Assembly: GCA_964429805.1 (NCBI GenBank)
Contig: CAYSDH010000008.1
Location: 1 to 64,000 of the forward strand
DNA: 64,000 nt
Direction of reading: 5' to 3'
Source: CAYSDH01 sp964429805
Lineage (GTDB): Bacteria > Bacteroidota > Bacteroidia > Flavobacteriales_D > JABDKJ01
Shown here: piece by piece, positions 42,422 to 50,034 of the stretch
How the letters are laid out: each line of letters begins with the position of its first letter
How positions within the stretch are numbered: position 1 is the stretch's first letter
Position numbers and translations under genes: made by a program
Notes under the pieces: generated by a model
Seen by the model: the letters and a program-made list of their open reading frames with translations, nothing else
Databases searched by the model: none
Told to the model about the DNA's origin: nothing

Positions 42422-44950
42422 ATGAACAAACCCTCCTCCCCTCTCTTAAGAAAGATCAGATGTCTTTTTGTGGCGCTGCTTTCTCTTGCTTCTCTTACGA
42501 ACCTCTGCGCGCAGGATACGGCTGAAGTCTATGGTACTGTCAAAGACAACAATGGTATCACTCTGCCTCAAGCTACGGTGTATATCCAAAATCTTGGTCT
42601 GCAAACGACCACAGATGAAAACGGAAACTACTCGTTGCAAGTGCCTGCTGACACTGAAGTATTGCTCGAAGGTAGCTTTCAATCATACAGTAAGTTCAAG
42701 CAGCTTGTGACTGTTAGTGCTGGTGAGCGAAAGAAAATTAAGATGACACTCAAAGTGCCAGACTTACCCACATTTACCTACAAAGAAGATGCCGTCAGGG
42801 AAGATGGATTGGAAACCATACCCATGCGGATTCACTCCAAAATACCAGGGCCGCAAGTGGGTATAGAAAGTGTGATACACAGTTTTGTTGGGGTGAGTAG
42901 CAATAACGAGCTCAGCTCAGGCTACTCGGTGCGAGGCGGTAGTTTTGACGAGAACTTAATTTATGTCAATGACATTGAAGTATATCGTCCATTTTTAGCG
43001 CGAAGCGGACAGCAAGAGGGCTTGAGTTTCCCTAACCCTTCTATGGTCTCAAACATCAATTTTTCTGCAGGAGGATTTGACGCACGCTTTGGAGATAAAA
43101 TGTCATCGGTGCTTGATATAAAGTACAAGCGGCCTGAAGAGTTTGAAGGTTCTTTTTCGGCAGGTCTGCTCGGTGGGTCTGCACACATAGGCAGTCGATT
43201 GGCCAAAGGTAAAATGACCCAAATCACTGGCGCACGATACCGTGTCAACCAAGGACTGCTTAGAGGGTTAGATGAGCAGGGCGACTATAGACCACGATTC
43301 TTTGACCTACAGTCATACTGGACCTATGCCATCAATGACGAATGGGATGTGGGCTTCTTAGGTAACATCTCTAACAACCGATACAACTTTGTGCCAAGTA
43401 CTCGAACTACTCAACTCGGAAGTATCAATCAGGCACTTCAACTCACCGTATTCTTTGAAGGTCAAGAAATCACCCAATTTGAAACTTACTTCGGGGCGCT
43501 TAATCTGAATTACTCGCGTAAAGACATGATTCTCAAGTTTATCACTTCGAGATTTTCTACCTACGAAAGCGAGAACTTTGATATCGAAGGTCAGTATCTC
43601 TTAGGTGAATTGGAACGTGATGCGGGCTCAGACGATTTTGGGGAAGTAGTCAGAAATATTGGAGTAGGCGGTTACCTTAATCACGCTCGAAACAGTATTG
43701 ATGCCAACGTATCAAACTTCTACCACAAGGGATTCTTAAACAAGGGAATCCACAACATACAGTGGGGAGCTAAATTTCAGCATGAAGAAATCAGAGACCG
43801 ACTGAGCGAATGGACTTTCATAGACTCGTCTGGTTACTCCATACCACACAACCCAAATGGCCCAATCGTGCTTGATGATCTGATAAGCGCAAAAAACAGC
43901 GTGGTGTCAAACCGTGTTACAGGCTACGTGCAAAACAAAAATGTGTGGGAGCGCAGTGACACCACCAGCTTTAGATTGACTTATGGAGTCCGTGCGAACT
44001 ACTGGGACTTTAACGAGCAATTGGTCATTAGCCCAAGAGCCCGCATTGCCTACGACCCACATTGGGACAACCGACTCGTGTTCAGATTTGCGACTGGGCT
44101 GTATTACCAACCGCCATTTTACAGAGAAATGCGTGGCCTATTTGGAGAAGTTAATCCAGATATACGCGCTCAAAAATCTACTCACTTCTTACTCGGTGCC
44201 GACATGCTTGTCAAGATATGGGAAAGAGATTTCAAGCTTATTACTGAGGCTTTTTACAAGAAGTATGACGACCTCATACCTTATGAAATAGAGAACGTAC
44301 GCTTAAGGTATTACGGCACCAACAACTCTTCTGGATTTGCATATGGAGTTGACACCAAACTCAACGGAGAGTTTCTACCTGGTGTTCAGTCTTGGGCTAG
44401 CCTCTCATTTTTAAATACCCAAGAAGACCTCAGCGATGACAGTTTTGTGGTGAACTACAATTCAGATGGCGAAGAAATAATTAACGGATTCACATTCAAT
44501 GACAGCATTGTATCAAGTGAAACGTTCTACCCAGGTTCTATTCCAAGACCGACAGACCAACGCATCAGTTTTAGCATGTTCTTTCAAGATGAAATGCCGC
44601 TAAACCCGAGCTACAAAGTACAGCTCAGCGTGCATTACGGCACAGGGCTTCCGTTTGGCCCACCCACATTTGAACGATATAAAGATGTGCAGCGCACACC
44701 TTCTTACAGACGATTTGATATTGGTTTCTCAAAGGTGTTTGTCGATCAAAACACAAAGTTTAAAAAGAGGCCAAATGGCTTTTGGAGCAACTTTGAGCAG
44801 GCCTGGATTTCATTAGAAGTCTTCAACCTTCTTCAGATTCCAAACGTGCAGTCTTACTTATGGGTCAAAGATGTAAGTGGTCGCCAATATGCGGTTCCTA
44901 ATTTTCTCACCCCTCGTACACTTAACTTAAAAGTGCATTTCGAATTCTAG
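42422..44950 (+). CDS. TonB-dependent receptor with carboxypeptidase-like N-terminal domain
   Basis: An 842-residue outer-membrane receptor. Signal peptide (LLSLASLTNLCAQ), a carboxypeptidase-regulatory-like domain (EVYGTVKDNNGITLPQATVY), the plug (VIHSFVGVSSNNELSSGYSV, RGGSFDENLIYVNDIEVY), then a 22-stranded-type barrel ending in LNLKVHFEF. It lacks a SusD partner, so this is a general TonB transporter; substrate unknown. It directly follows a CarboxypepD-like gene. Confidence 0.9.
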   Translation: MNKPSSPLLRKIRCLFVALLSLASLTNLCAQDTAEVYGTVKDNNGITLPQATVYIQNLGLQTTTDENGNYSLQVPADTEVLLEGSFQSYSKFKQLVTVSAGERKKIKMTLKVPDLPTFTYKEDAVREDGLETIPMRIHSKIPGPQVGIESVIHSFVGVSSNNELSSGYSVRGGSFDENLIYVNDIEVYRPFLARSGQQEGLSFPNPSMVSNINFSAGGFDARFGDKMSSVLDIKYKRPEEFEGSFSAGLLGGSAHIGSRLAKGKMTQITGARYRVNQGLLRGLDEQGDYRPRFFDLQSYWTYAINDEWDVGFLGNISNNRYNFVPSTRTTQLGSINQALQLTVFFEGQEITQFETYFGALNLNYSRKDMILKFITSRFSTYESENFDIEGQYLLGELERDAGSDDFGEVVRNIGVGGYLNHARNSIDANVSNFYHKGFLNKGIHNIQWGAKFQHEEIRDRLSEWTFIDSSGYSIPHNPNGPIVLDDLISAKNSVVSNRVTGYVQNKNVWERSDTTSFRLTYGVRANYWDFNEQLVISPRARIAYDPHWDNRLVFRFATGLYYQPPFYREMRGLFGEVNPDIRAQKSTHFLLGADMLVKIWERDFKLITEAFYKKYDDLIPYEIENVRLRYYGTNNSSGFAYGVDTKLNGEFLPGVQSWASLSFLNTQEDLSDDSFVVNYNSDGEEIINGFTFNDSIVSSETFYPGSIPRPTDQRISFSMFFQDEMPLNPSYKVQLSVHYGTGLPFGPPTFERYKDVQRTPSYRRFDIGFSKVFVDQNTKFKKRPNGFWSNFEQAWISLEVFNLLQIPNVQSYLWVKDVSGRQYAVPNFLTPRTLNLKVHFEF

Positions 44951-45025
44951 ATGTTCGCCCCTCTGAGCATTAGCGCGTAATGACTACTTTTAAGCACTGA
45001 TACACCGCCACATTTAACGATACAG

Positions 45026-45430
45026 ATGGAAAAAAATAAAAACAACATTGTTGTACTGGCCCACAACGCCAAGAAAGACAGGCTTTCTGAATTCTTAAAA
45101 GACAAAGAACAATGGCTCACCGGACGCACCATTGTGGCAACCGGACGCACGGCAGAGCATCTTGAAAAGACTACTTTTTCACTGCCCATTCGCCACATGA
45201 GCCCAGGCCGTTCTGGCGGATACAATCAGATTACCGAAATGATTTTAGCCGGTGAAGTCAAGATGGTGTTCTTTTTCCAAGATCCAGAAGTGGACTACGC
45301 CTATCATGAAGACATCAAAAATTTGCTTGATGCATGTATCAATACAGACACTCCGCTGGCCGTCAATGAGTCAAGTGCAAAGCTGCTGACCGTAGGCCTT
45401 ATCAAAATGGAGCTGGCTGGTAAGATATAA
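45026..45430 (+). CDS. Methylglyoxal-synthase-like protein, catalytic site altered
   Basis: A 134-residue MGS-fold protein: NIVVLAHNAKKDRL, TIVATGRTAEHLE, GGYNQITEMILAGEV, VFFFQDPEVD, and TPLAVNESSAKLL align with methylglyoxal synthase along their length. But the catalytic Asp of GGDQQ is Tyr66 (GGYNQ, 64-68), Asp of the HD motif is Asn14, and the TGTTG phosphate loop is TGRTA. Asp86 and Asp96 remain. So the classical DHAP-to-methylglyoxal reaction is doubtful; it may bind a phosphate ligand. One base separates it from the TPMT-type gene. Confidence 0.8.
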   Translation: MEKNKNNIVVLAHNAKKDRLSEFLKDKEQWLTGRTIVATGRTAEHLEKTTFSLPIRHMSPGRSGGYNQITEMILAGEVKMVFFFQDPEVDYAYHEDIKNLLDACINTDTPLAVNESSAKLLTVGLIKMELAGKI

Positions 45431-45431
45431 C

Positions 45432-46013
45432 ATGGCCACACTTGATGAGCATTACTGGACCGATCGTTATGATGCTAATCAGACCGGTTGGGATTTAGGT
45501 CAAGTCTCTCCTCCCCTGGCTCATTTCATTGATCAGATTGAAAACAAAGAGTTACGAATCCTTATTCCGGGTGCAGGTAATGCCTATGAATTTGATTACC
45601 TGTTGAGCAAAGGATTTAGCAATGTCTACGTCATTGATATTTCAAAAGCTCCAATCTCTGCGCTGCAAAAGAGGCACCCTCAGTTCCGCAGTCAGATAAT
45701 TCACGGAGACTTTTTTACCCATGAGGGAAGCTACGACCTCATCATAGAACAAACTTTTTTCTGCGCACTTGACCCAAGTCTTCGCAGTCAATATGTCCAG
45801 CAAATGAGTCATCTCCTCGCTGCAGAAGGTCGTCTAGTTGGCCTCTTGTTTAACAGAGTATTTGACAAAGCGGGGCCGCCCTTTGGAGGAACAGAAGCAG
45901 AATATAGAGAACTATTTTCCTCTGCACTTGCACTTGATGTGATGGAGGCTTGTCGCAACTCAGTAAGTCCGCGTCAGGGTTATGAGTTGTTTTTCATGGC
46001 AGGCAAAATCTAA
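45432..46013 (+). CDS. TPMT-family methyltransferase
   Basis: A 193-residue class I SAM-dependent methyltransferase of the thiopurine S-methyltransferase family. Visible are WTDRYDANQTGWDLGQVSPP (the TPMT-typical WxxRWxxxxTGW start), LIPGAGNAYEFDYLL as the SAM-binding motif, IIEQTFFCALDP and FNRVFDKAGPPFGGTEAEY. Probable substrates are thiols, selenium or tellurium compounds, or small electrophiles. It lies one base after the MGS-like gene. Confidence 0.88.
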   Translation: MATLDEHYWTDRYDANQTGWDLGQVSPPLAHFIDQIENKELRILIPGAGNAYEFDYLLSKGFSNVYVIDISKAPISALQKRHPQFRSQIIHGDFFTHEGSYDLIIEQTFFCALDPSLRSQYVQQMSHLLAAEGRLVGLLFNRVFDKAGPPFGGTEAEYRELFSSALALDVMEACRNSVSPRQGYELFFMAGKI

Positions 46014-46032
46014 ATTCGTTTACCTTAGAGCC

Positions 46033-46539
46033 ATGGCTAAAGACAAGATCGTAGTATTAGAGGATGAACAAATAGGACACATCGTCAAGAGATTTGCGCA
46101 CCGAATAGTCGAAGACCATCACAAGGAAAAGAAAATCATCTTAGTGGGCATACTTGATAACGGTTATGAGCTAGCCAAGCGCATTCAAGGGCACCTCGAA
46201 AAAATTTCAAGCTCAGCCACAGAATTGATGAGCATAGAGTTGGACAAGTCTGAGCCGTTGAAGACAGATGTAAACTTCAGTGGTCAGCCGTCAGACATGA
46301 AAGGAAAAGTGGTCATACTGGTCGATGATGTCCTAAATTCTGGACGAACATTGGTACATGCCTTGGCAGAAATTTTAAAGTATGATGCTCGGGTAGTGAA
46401 CACGTTTGTGCTCGTTGACCGCATACACCGAGACTTTCCAGTAAAAGCAGATCATGTGGGAATGACTTTATCCACCACCATTCAAGAGCGCGTGGAGGTC
46501 AAGTTTGGTTCAAAAGAGGTCTATGCTTACCTCAAGTAA
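46033..46539 (+). CDS. Phosphoribosyltransferase, PyrR-like
   Basis: A 168-residue type I phosphoribosyltransferase. From ATG 46033 (MAKDKIVVLEDEQIGHIV) it follows PyrR-like members: HIVKRFAHRIVEDHH, ILVGILDNGYELAKRI and the PRPP-binding VVILVDDVLNSGRTLVHA. Either a pyrimidine-linked regulator or uracil/hypoxanthine transferase is possible. It is on the same strand 19 bases after the TPMT-type gene and overlaps the end of aroK by eight bases. Confidence 0.85.
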   Translation: MAKDKIVVLEDEQIGHIVKRFAHRIVEDHHKEKKIILVGILDNGYELAKRIQGHLEKISSSATELMSIELDKSEPLKTDVNFSGQPSDMKGKVVILVDDVLNSGRTLVHALAEILKYDARVVNTFVLVDRIHRDFPVKADHVGMTLSTTIQERVEVKFGSKEVYAYLK

Positions 46540-47059
46540 CCTCGCTCTGGCGATCTAAGAACTCATTTTTTATTCCATCCAGCATTTGAGCATTCACTCT
46601 GTCCGCGTTGACCACTTGATGGGCCAATTCGTAGGTAGGTCTCCGTTGCTCGAAATGCTCTTCTACGTAAGATTTAAGCTCTTCATCAGACTTATTGATA
46701 ATGAGCGGCCTGGTCTGATTACCCTGCTTTACTCTTTTAATCAACTTATGGACTGGCAGATTGAGATAGACCACAAGGCCGTGCTCAAGCATCTTAGGCA
46801 TGTTTTCGCTATGGCAAGGCGTGCCGCCTCCAGTGGCAACAACTAACCCGTCCATTTGCAGGACTTTGTTTAACATATGATTTTCAAGGGAGCGAAAGCT
46901 CTCTTCGCCAGATTCATCAAAAATCTGGGTGATTGGGGCGTTAGCATAATCCTCGATCATTGTGTCTAGATCGGTGAATTTCATATCAAGGCGGTTGGCC
47001 AGCCTCTTACCAACCGAAGATTTACCGCTACCCATATATCCTACTAAGTAGAGATTCAT
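46532..47059 (-). CDS. aroK: Shikimate kinase
   Basis: Fifth step of the shikimate pathway: phosphorylates the 3-hydroxyl of shikimate with ATP. From ATG 47059 it begins MNLYLVGYMGSGKSSVGKRL, a complete P-loop (GYMGSGKS). DLDTMIED, FRSLE and GLVVATGGGTPCHSEN give the shikimate-binding region; TRPLI and RRPTYELAH complete the lid. 175 residues is normal. The longer frame begins at 47086 but lacks homology. It converges with the phosphoribosyltransferase. Confidence 0.95.
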   Translation of the reverse strand: MNLYLVGYMGSGKSSVGKRLANRLDMKFTDLDTMIEDYANAPITQIFDESGEESFRSLENHMLNKVLQMDGLVVATGGGTPCHSENMPKMLEHGLVVYLNLPVHKLIKRVKQGNQTRPLIINKSDEELKSYVEEHFEQRRPTYELAHQVVNADRVNAQMLDGIKNEFLDRQSEVT

Positions 47060-47108
47060 GGTTTGAGAAGAATAAAAGTTAGTCAATAGTTAAGGCTAAA
47101 TTAAAGTA

Positions 47109-47116
47109 TAATTTTG
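47109..47116 (+). promoter_or_regulatory. -7-like element upstream of the GNAT-like gene
   Basis: TAATTTTG is a perfect TAnnTTTG match, 39 bases before the ATG at 47156. No TTG at the right -33 distance. Confidence 0.4.
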
Positions 47117-47155
47117 CATGCCGCCAGCAATACACAGCATTATTCATACAAGCCT

Positions 47156-48319
47156 ATGCGAATAGAAGAAGTAAACGACAAGCAATCTGAAAAACTCTTT
47201 CTCGAGCTGCCTTTTCGGATCTACAAGAACGACAAGGTCTGGATACCTCATATTAAGCAGGACATTCAAAAAATATTTGACCCAAAGAAAAATAGGCTCT
47301 TTGACGGTGGTGATGCCCAGCGGTGGATAATCAGAGATGGCAGTGGCGAAGTCGCTGGTCGTATCGCAGCCTTTGTGAACCCAGCTACGTCCTACACTTT
47401 TGACCAACCCACTGGAGGCGTTGGTTTTTTTGAGTGCCTAGACGATAAAAAAATGGCTACAGAGCTCTTTGACACCGCCAAAGATTGGCTGCACTCTAAA
47501 GGAATGGAAGCCATGGATGGCCCGATTAACTTTGGTGACAAGAATAACTATTGGGGCCTCATGGTCGAAAATTTTGAAGAGCCTCCGAGTTATGCGCTCA
47601 ACTATAACCCGCCCTATTACAGAGCGCTTTTTGAAAACTATGGCTTTCAGACTTACTTTGAGCAGTACGTATACTCTCGTCCGCTGAGACAAGCTGTGGA
47701 GCCCGTGTTTGTTAGAAAATTTAACCTGGTAATGGCCAACTACAAAGTCCGTATTTCTGATGTGCGCGGTTACAGTATGGAGCGCATAGCCGAAGATTTT
47801 AGAGCGGTGTATAACGGTGCCTGGGGCGGACATGACAATTTCAAAGAGATGTCGCAGAAGAAGGCCTTGAAGGTGGCAAATGCGCTCAAGCCTATCATGG
47901 ACCGAGAGATAATCGTGTTTGCCTATGACAGTGACAAACCAATAGGCTTTTACGTCAACATACCTGAGCTCAATCACATTTTTGACAAGGTCAACGGTAA
48001 CCTCAACCTGATCGGGAAGTTGAAGTTTTTGTGGCATAAGTGGAGAAAGACACCTACCCGAATGGTGGGAATAGTCTTTGGAGTGGTCAAAGAGTGGCAA
48101 GGAAAAGGCATTGAGGGAGCCATGATTATGTGGTTTGGCCAAGAAAAGGTACCTGTGCTCAATTATGACGACACTATTCTGACGTGGATTGGAGATTTTA
48201 ACCCAAAAATGATTAAGGTCGTCACCAACCTCGGAACCAAGGTAAATAGGACATTTATCACGTATAGATACCTATTTGATCGAGAGAAGGAGTTTAAGCG
48301 TTGCCCTATCATAGAATAA
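47156..48319 (+). CDS. GNAT-like acyltransferase-type protein
   Basis: A 387-residue conserved cytoplasmic protein of the GNAT-like N-acyltransferase fold. The ATG 47156 begins MRIEEVNDKQSEKLFLELP; the frame opens at 47114. Useful stretches are RIAAFVNPATSYTF, DGPINFGDKNNYWGLMVENF, NPPYYRALFENYGFQ, IVFGVVKEWQGKGIEGAM with a Q/RxxGxG-type acetyl-CoA loop (EWQGKGIE). Similar proteins are common in Bacteroidota and often annotated only as GNAT or hypothetical. The tRNA-Lys follows about 75 bases after its stop. Confidence 0.75.
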   Translation: MRIEEVNDKQSEKLFLELPFRIYKNDKVWIPHIKQDIQKIFDPKKNRLFDGGDAQRWIIRDGSGEVAGRIAAFVNPATSYTFDQPTGGVGFFECLDDKKMATELFDTAKDWLHSKGMEAMDGPINFGDKNNYWGLMVENFEEPPSYALNYNPPYYRALFENYGFQTYFEQYVYSRPLRQAVEPVFVRKFNLVMANYKVRISDVRGYSMERIAEDFRAVYNGAWGGHDNFKEMSQKKALKVANALKPIMDREIIVFAYDSDKPIGFYVNIPELNHIFDKVNGNLNLIGKLKFLWHKWRKTPTRMVGIVFGVVKEWQGKGIEGAMIMWFGQEKVPVLNYDDTILTWIGDFNPKMIKVVTNLGTKVNRTFITYRYLFDREKEFKRCPIIE

Positions 48320-48394
48320 GGGCAATCGTTTTTTTGCAGCCATGCTTGGTTATAATTGGAGAGCACGTATATTTGCGCTCCCAAATCAGGGATT

Positions 48395-48467
48395 GATCCG
48401 ATAGCTCAGTTGGTAGAGCATATCACTTTTAATGATAGGGTCCTGGGTTCGAGCCCCAGTCGGATCA
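48395..48467 (+). tRNA. tRNA-Lys (anticodon TTT)
   Basis: Acceptor arm GATCCGA (48395-48401) pairs with TCGGATC (48460-48466); discriminator A. The D-arm has AGCTCAGTTGGTAGAGC; anticodon stem TATCA/TGATA encloses CTTTTAA, giving anticodon TTT. T-arm reads GGTTCGAGCC. No CCA is encoded. 73 bases in total. Confidence 0.95.
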
Positions 48468-48482
48468 CATTTTTTTTTGAAG

Positions 48483-48516
48483 ACGTCATCTTAATCAGAT
48501 GACGTTTTTCTTTTTA
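48483..48516 (+). terminator. Terminator after tRNA-Lys
   Basis: ACGTCATC (48483-48490) and GATGACGT (48498-48505) form a perfect eight-base stem with a seven-base loop, followed by a T-rich tract. Confidence 0.85.
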
Positions 48517-48648
48517 TAAGAATCTATGGCCAGTGTCCTGCCCCATTCTTCTTTCTTGACACTGAAACAGCCACCGATTAAGAGTCTCTATGGCCTTATA
48601 AGATTAACTCATCTGCACAGGAGCATTGAATTTGGAGGTGGGATAGAC

Positions 48649-49731
48649 TTAGCGCACTATAAGCATACGCTGCACAGCTGAGTTCTCTTCTGTTGAGACC
48701 TTTATGAAGTAGAGTCCTGCGCTGAGACTCTCCGTGTCTATAATTACTCTATTAAGCCCTACAGGATAGAAGTCTGAGGAAATGCCCTTGACCAGTTTCC
48801 CATCACTGCCAAGAATAGTAATCTCCATGTCACACGACTCTAAGAGATTAAAAGACAAAATGGATGACGAAGACACAGGATTAGGAAAGAGACTTAAATC
48901 TCCAGACTCCACAGACTCTTCTAACCCAACAACATTAAATCCGATAAACGATACTTCTCCATTGCCATTAGGAATAGCCAGCGTATCAATTTCTAATGCA
49001 TACTCAATATCTGCTGGGTTAGAGATGCCAGGAGCAGTGATGGTCTCAATCATAGAAAGGTCTGAACTAAACTTACTTATGCGCACAGGGCTCCATGAAG
49101 AGATGTATAGTTCTCCTTGGTTGTTTTCATCAATACCATCAATATTGCCAAGATTGGTCGTTTGGGCTGTGGATACAGCATAGGCATTTGCGATATCGAC
49201 TTCTTTTATTGATGCATTTGCACCCCACAAGGTATATAGTAGTCTATTATTTTGGGCATCAAACCAGACACCATTTGGTGTGCCTTGAGTATTGGCCACT
49301 ACGGTGTTGACCACTGGCGAGGCAAAATCACTAAAATCTATTTCGATTATCCTTCCTGCGCTAAAATCTGACACCCACACTCTATTCGTGGCCGGATCAC
49401 TGCCTAGACCATTTAAAAACTGAGAACCTGGAACATTGGCTGCTGTGACTTCCATTTCTGTAATCAGATCATAGCCGTAAACCCTGCTACCACTGACCGC
49501 ATAGAGCACTCCGTTCATGACTTCCATGCCGTAATCAGCATTCAGTCCTGACCCAAAGTAGCTCACCTCGCCATTGGCTGCTCGCTGCACGATACTAGTA
49601 TTGTCAGAACCTGAAAAAAATCTGTTCCCATCAGGATCATACGTAACACTCTCACCCTCAAATGTTTGAGAAAATAAAAGAGAAGAAAAGAGACAAAAAA
49701 GTATCAATACTGAGTAAGGCTTCATATTCAT
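48649..49731 (-). CDS. Secreted NHL/SMP30-like repeat protein with T9SS tail
   Basis: From ATG 49731 (or 49725) a signal peptide (VLILFCLFSSLLFSQ) leads to a 280-residue beta-propeller-type region similar to SMP-30/strictosidine-synthase or NHL folds (GMEVMNGVLYAVSG, LGSDPATNRVWVSDF, GVWFDAQNNRLLYTLWG). The C-terminal type IX tail is SLFPNPVSSSSIL and FIKVSTEENSAVQRML. About 360 residues. The frame runs further up to 49920, but that part is the complement of tRNA-Leu and not a real N-terminus. Confidence 0.85.
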   Translation of the reverse strand: MNMKPYSVLILFCLFSSLLFSQTFEGESVTYDPDGNRFFSGSDNTSIVQRAANGEVSYFGSGLNADYGMEVMNGVLYAVSGSRVYGYDLITEMEVTAANVPGSQFLNGLGSDPATNRVWVSDFSAGRIIEIDFSDFASPVVNTVVANTQGTPNGVWFDAQNNRLLYTLWGANASIKEVDIANAYAVSTAQTTNLGNIDGIDENNQGELYISSWSPVRISKFSSDLSMIETITAPGISNPADIEYALEIDTLAIPNGNGEVSFIGFNVVGLEESVESGDLSLFPNPVSSSSILSFNLLESCDMEITILGSDGKLVKGISSDFYPVGLNRVIIDTESLSAGLYFIKVSTEENSAVQRMLIVR

Positions 49732-49783
49732 GGTGTTCTTAGGCGTGAAACTAAGGAACATATTATAAATTTGCCGTCCATTT

Positions 49784-49867
49784 ACCCAGGTGGTGAAATT
49801 GGTAGACACGCTACCTTGAGGGGGTAGTGCTCTTACGGGCGTGCTGGTTCGAGTCCAGTTCTGGGTA
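49784..49867 (+). tRNA. tRNA-Leu (anticodon GAG)
   Basis: Acceptor arm ACCCAGG (49784-49790) pairs with TCTGGGT (49860-49866), with one G-T pair, and discriminator A. The D-arm reads GGTGAAATTGGTAGACAC. The anticodon stem CTACC/GGTAG encloses TTGAGGG, giving anticodon GAG. A long variable arm (TGCTCTTACGGGCGTG) and T-arm GGTTCGAGTCC confirm a class II tRNA. Length 84; no CCA encoded. Confidence 0.92.
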
Positions 49868-49876
49868 CTAAAAGAT

Positions 49877-49914
49877 GACCTTGTTGCGAGAGCAGCAAGG
49901 TCTTTTTTTTTTTT
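49877..49914 (+). terminator. Terminator after tRNA-Leu
   Basis: GACCTTGTTGC (49877-49887), loop GAGA, GCAGCAAGGTC (49892-49902) with one G-T pair, followed by at least 12 T. Confidence 0.92.
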
Positions 49915-49977
49915 GCTCAATAGGCGACATCCTCGTAAGACACGATACTTTCTCCTACTATACTTAATTGATAAGGC

Positions 49978-50010
49978 TCAAAAAAGCCCCTGCAAAAAAT
50001 TGCAAGGGCT
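49978..50010 (-). terminator. Terminator of the minus-strand secreted gene
   Basis: AGCCCCTGCAA (49985-49995), loop AAAA, TTGCAAGGGCT (50000-50010) with one mismatch; the left A run gives the minus-strand T tract. Lies 25 bases after the stop at 50035. Confidence 0.8.
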
Positions 50011-50034
50011 GTACATCTCAATATTTGAGCAGTT

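Noticed and set aside
45026..45430. Naming the MGS-fold protein mgsA
   Set aside because: Catalytic Asp and phosphate loop differ, so I describe it as MGS-like without the symbol.
47438..48142. Long minus-strand frame (234 codons) opposite the GNAT-like gene
   Set aside because: Complete shadow of a conserved plus-strand gene, without family features.
49732..49920. N-terminal extension of the minus-strand secreted gene through tRNA-Leu
   Set aside because: The extension is the complement of the tRNA and its terminator; the signal peptide begins at 49731.
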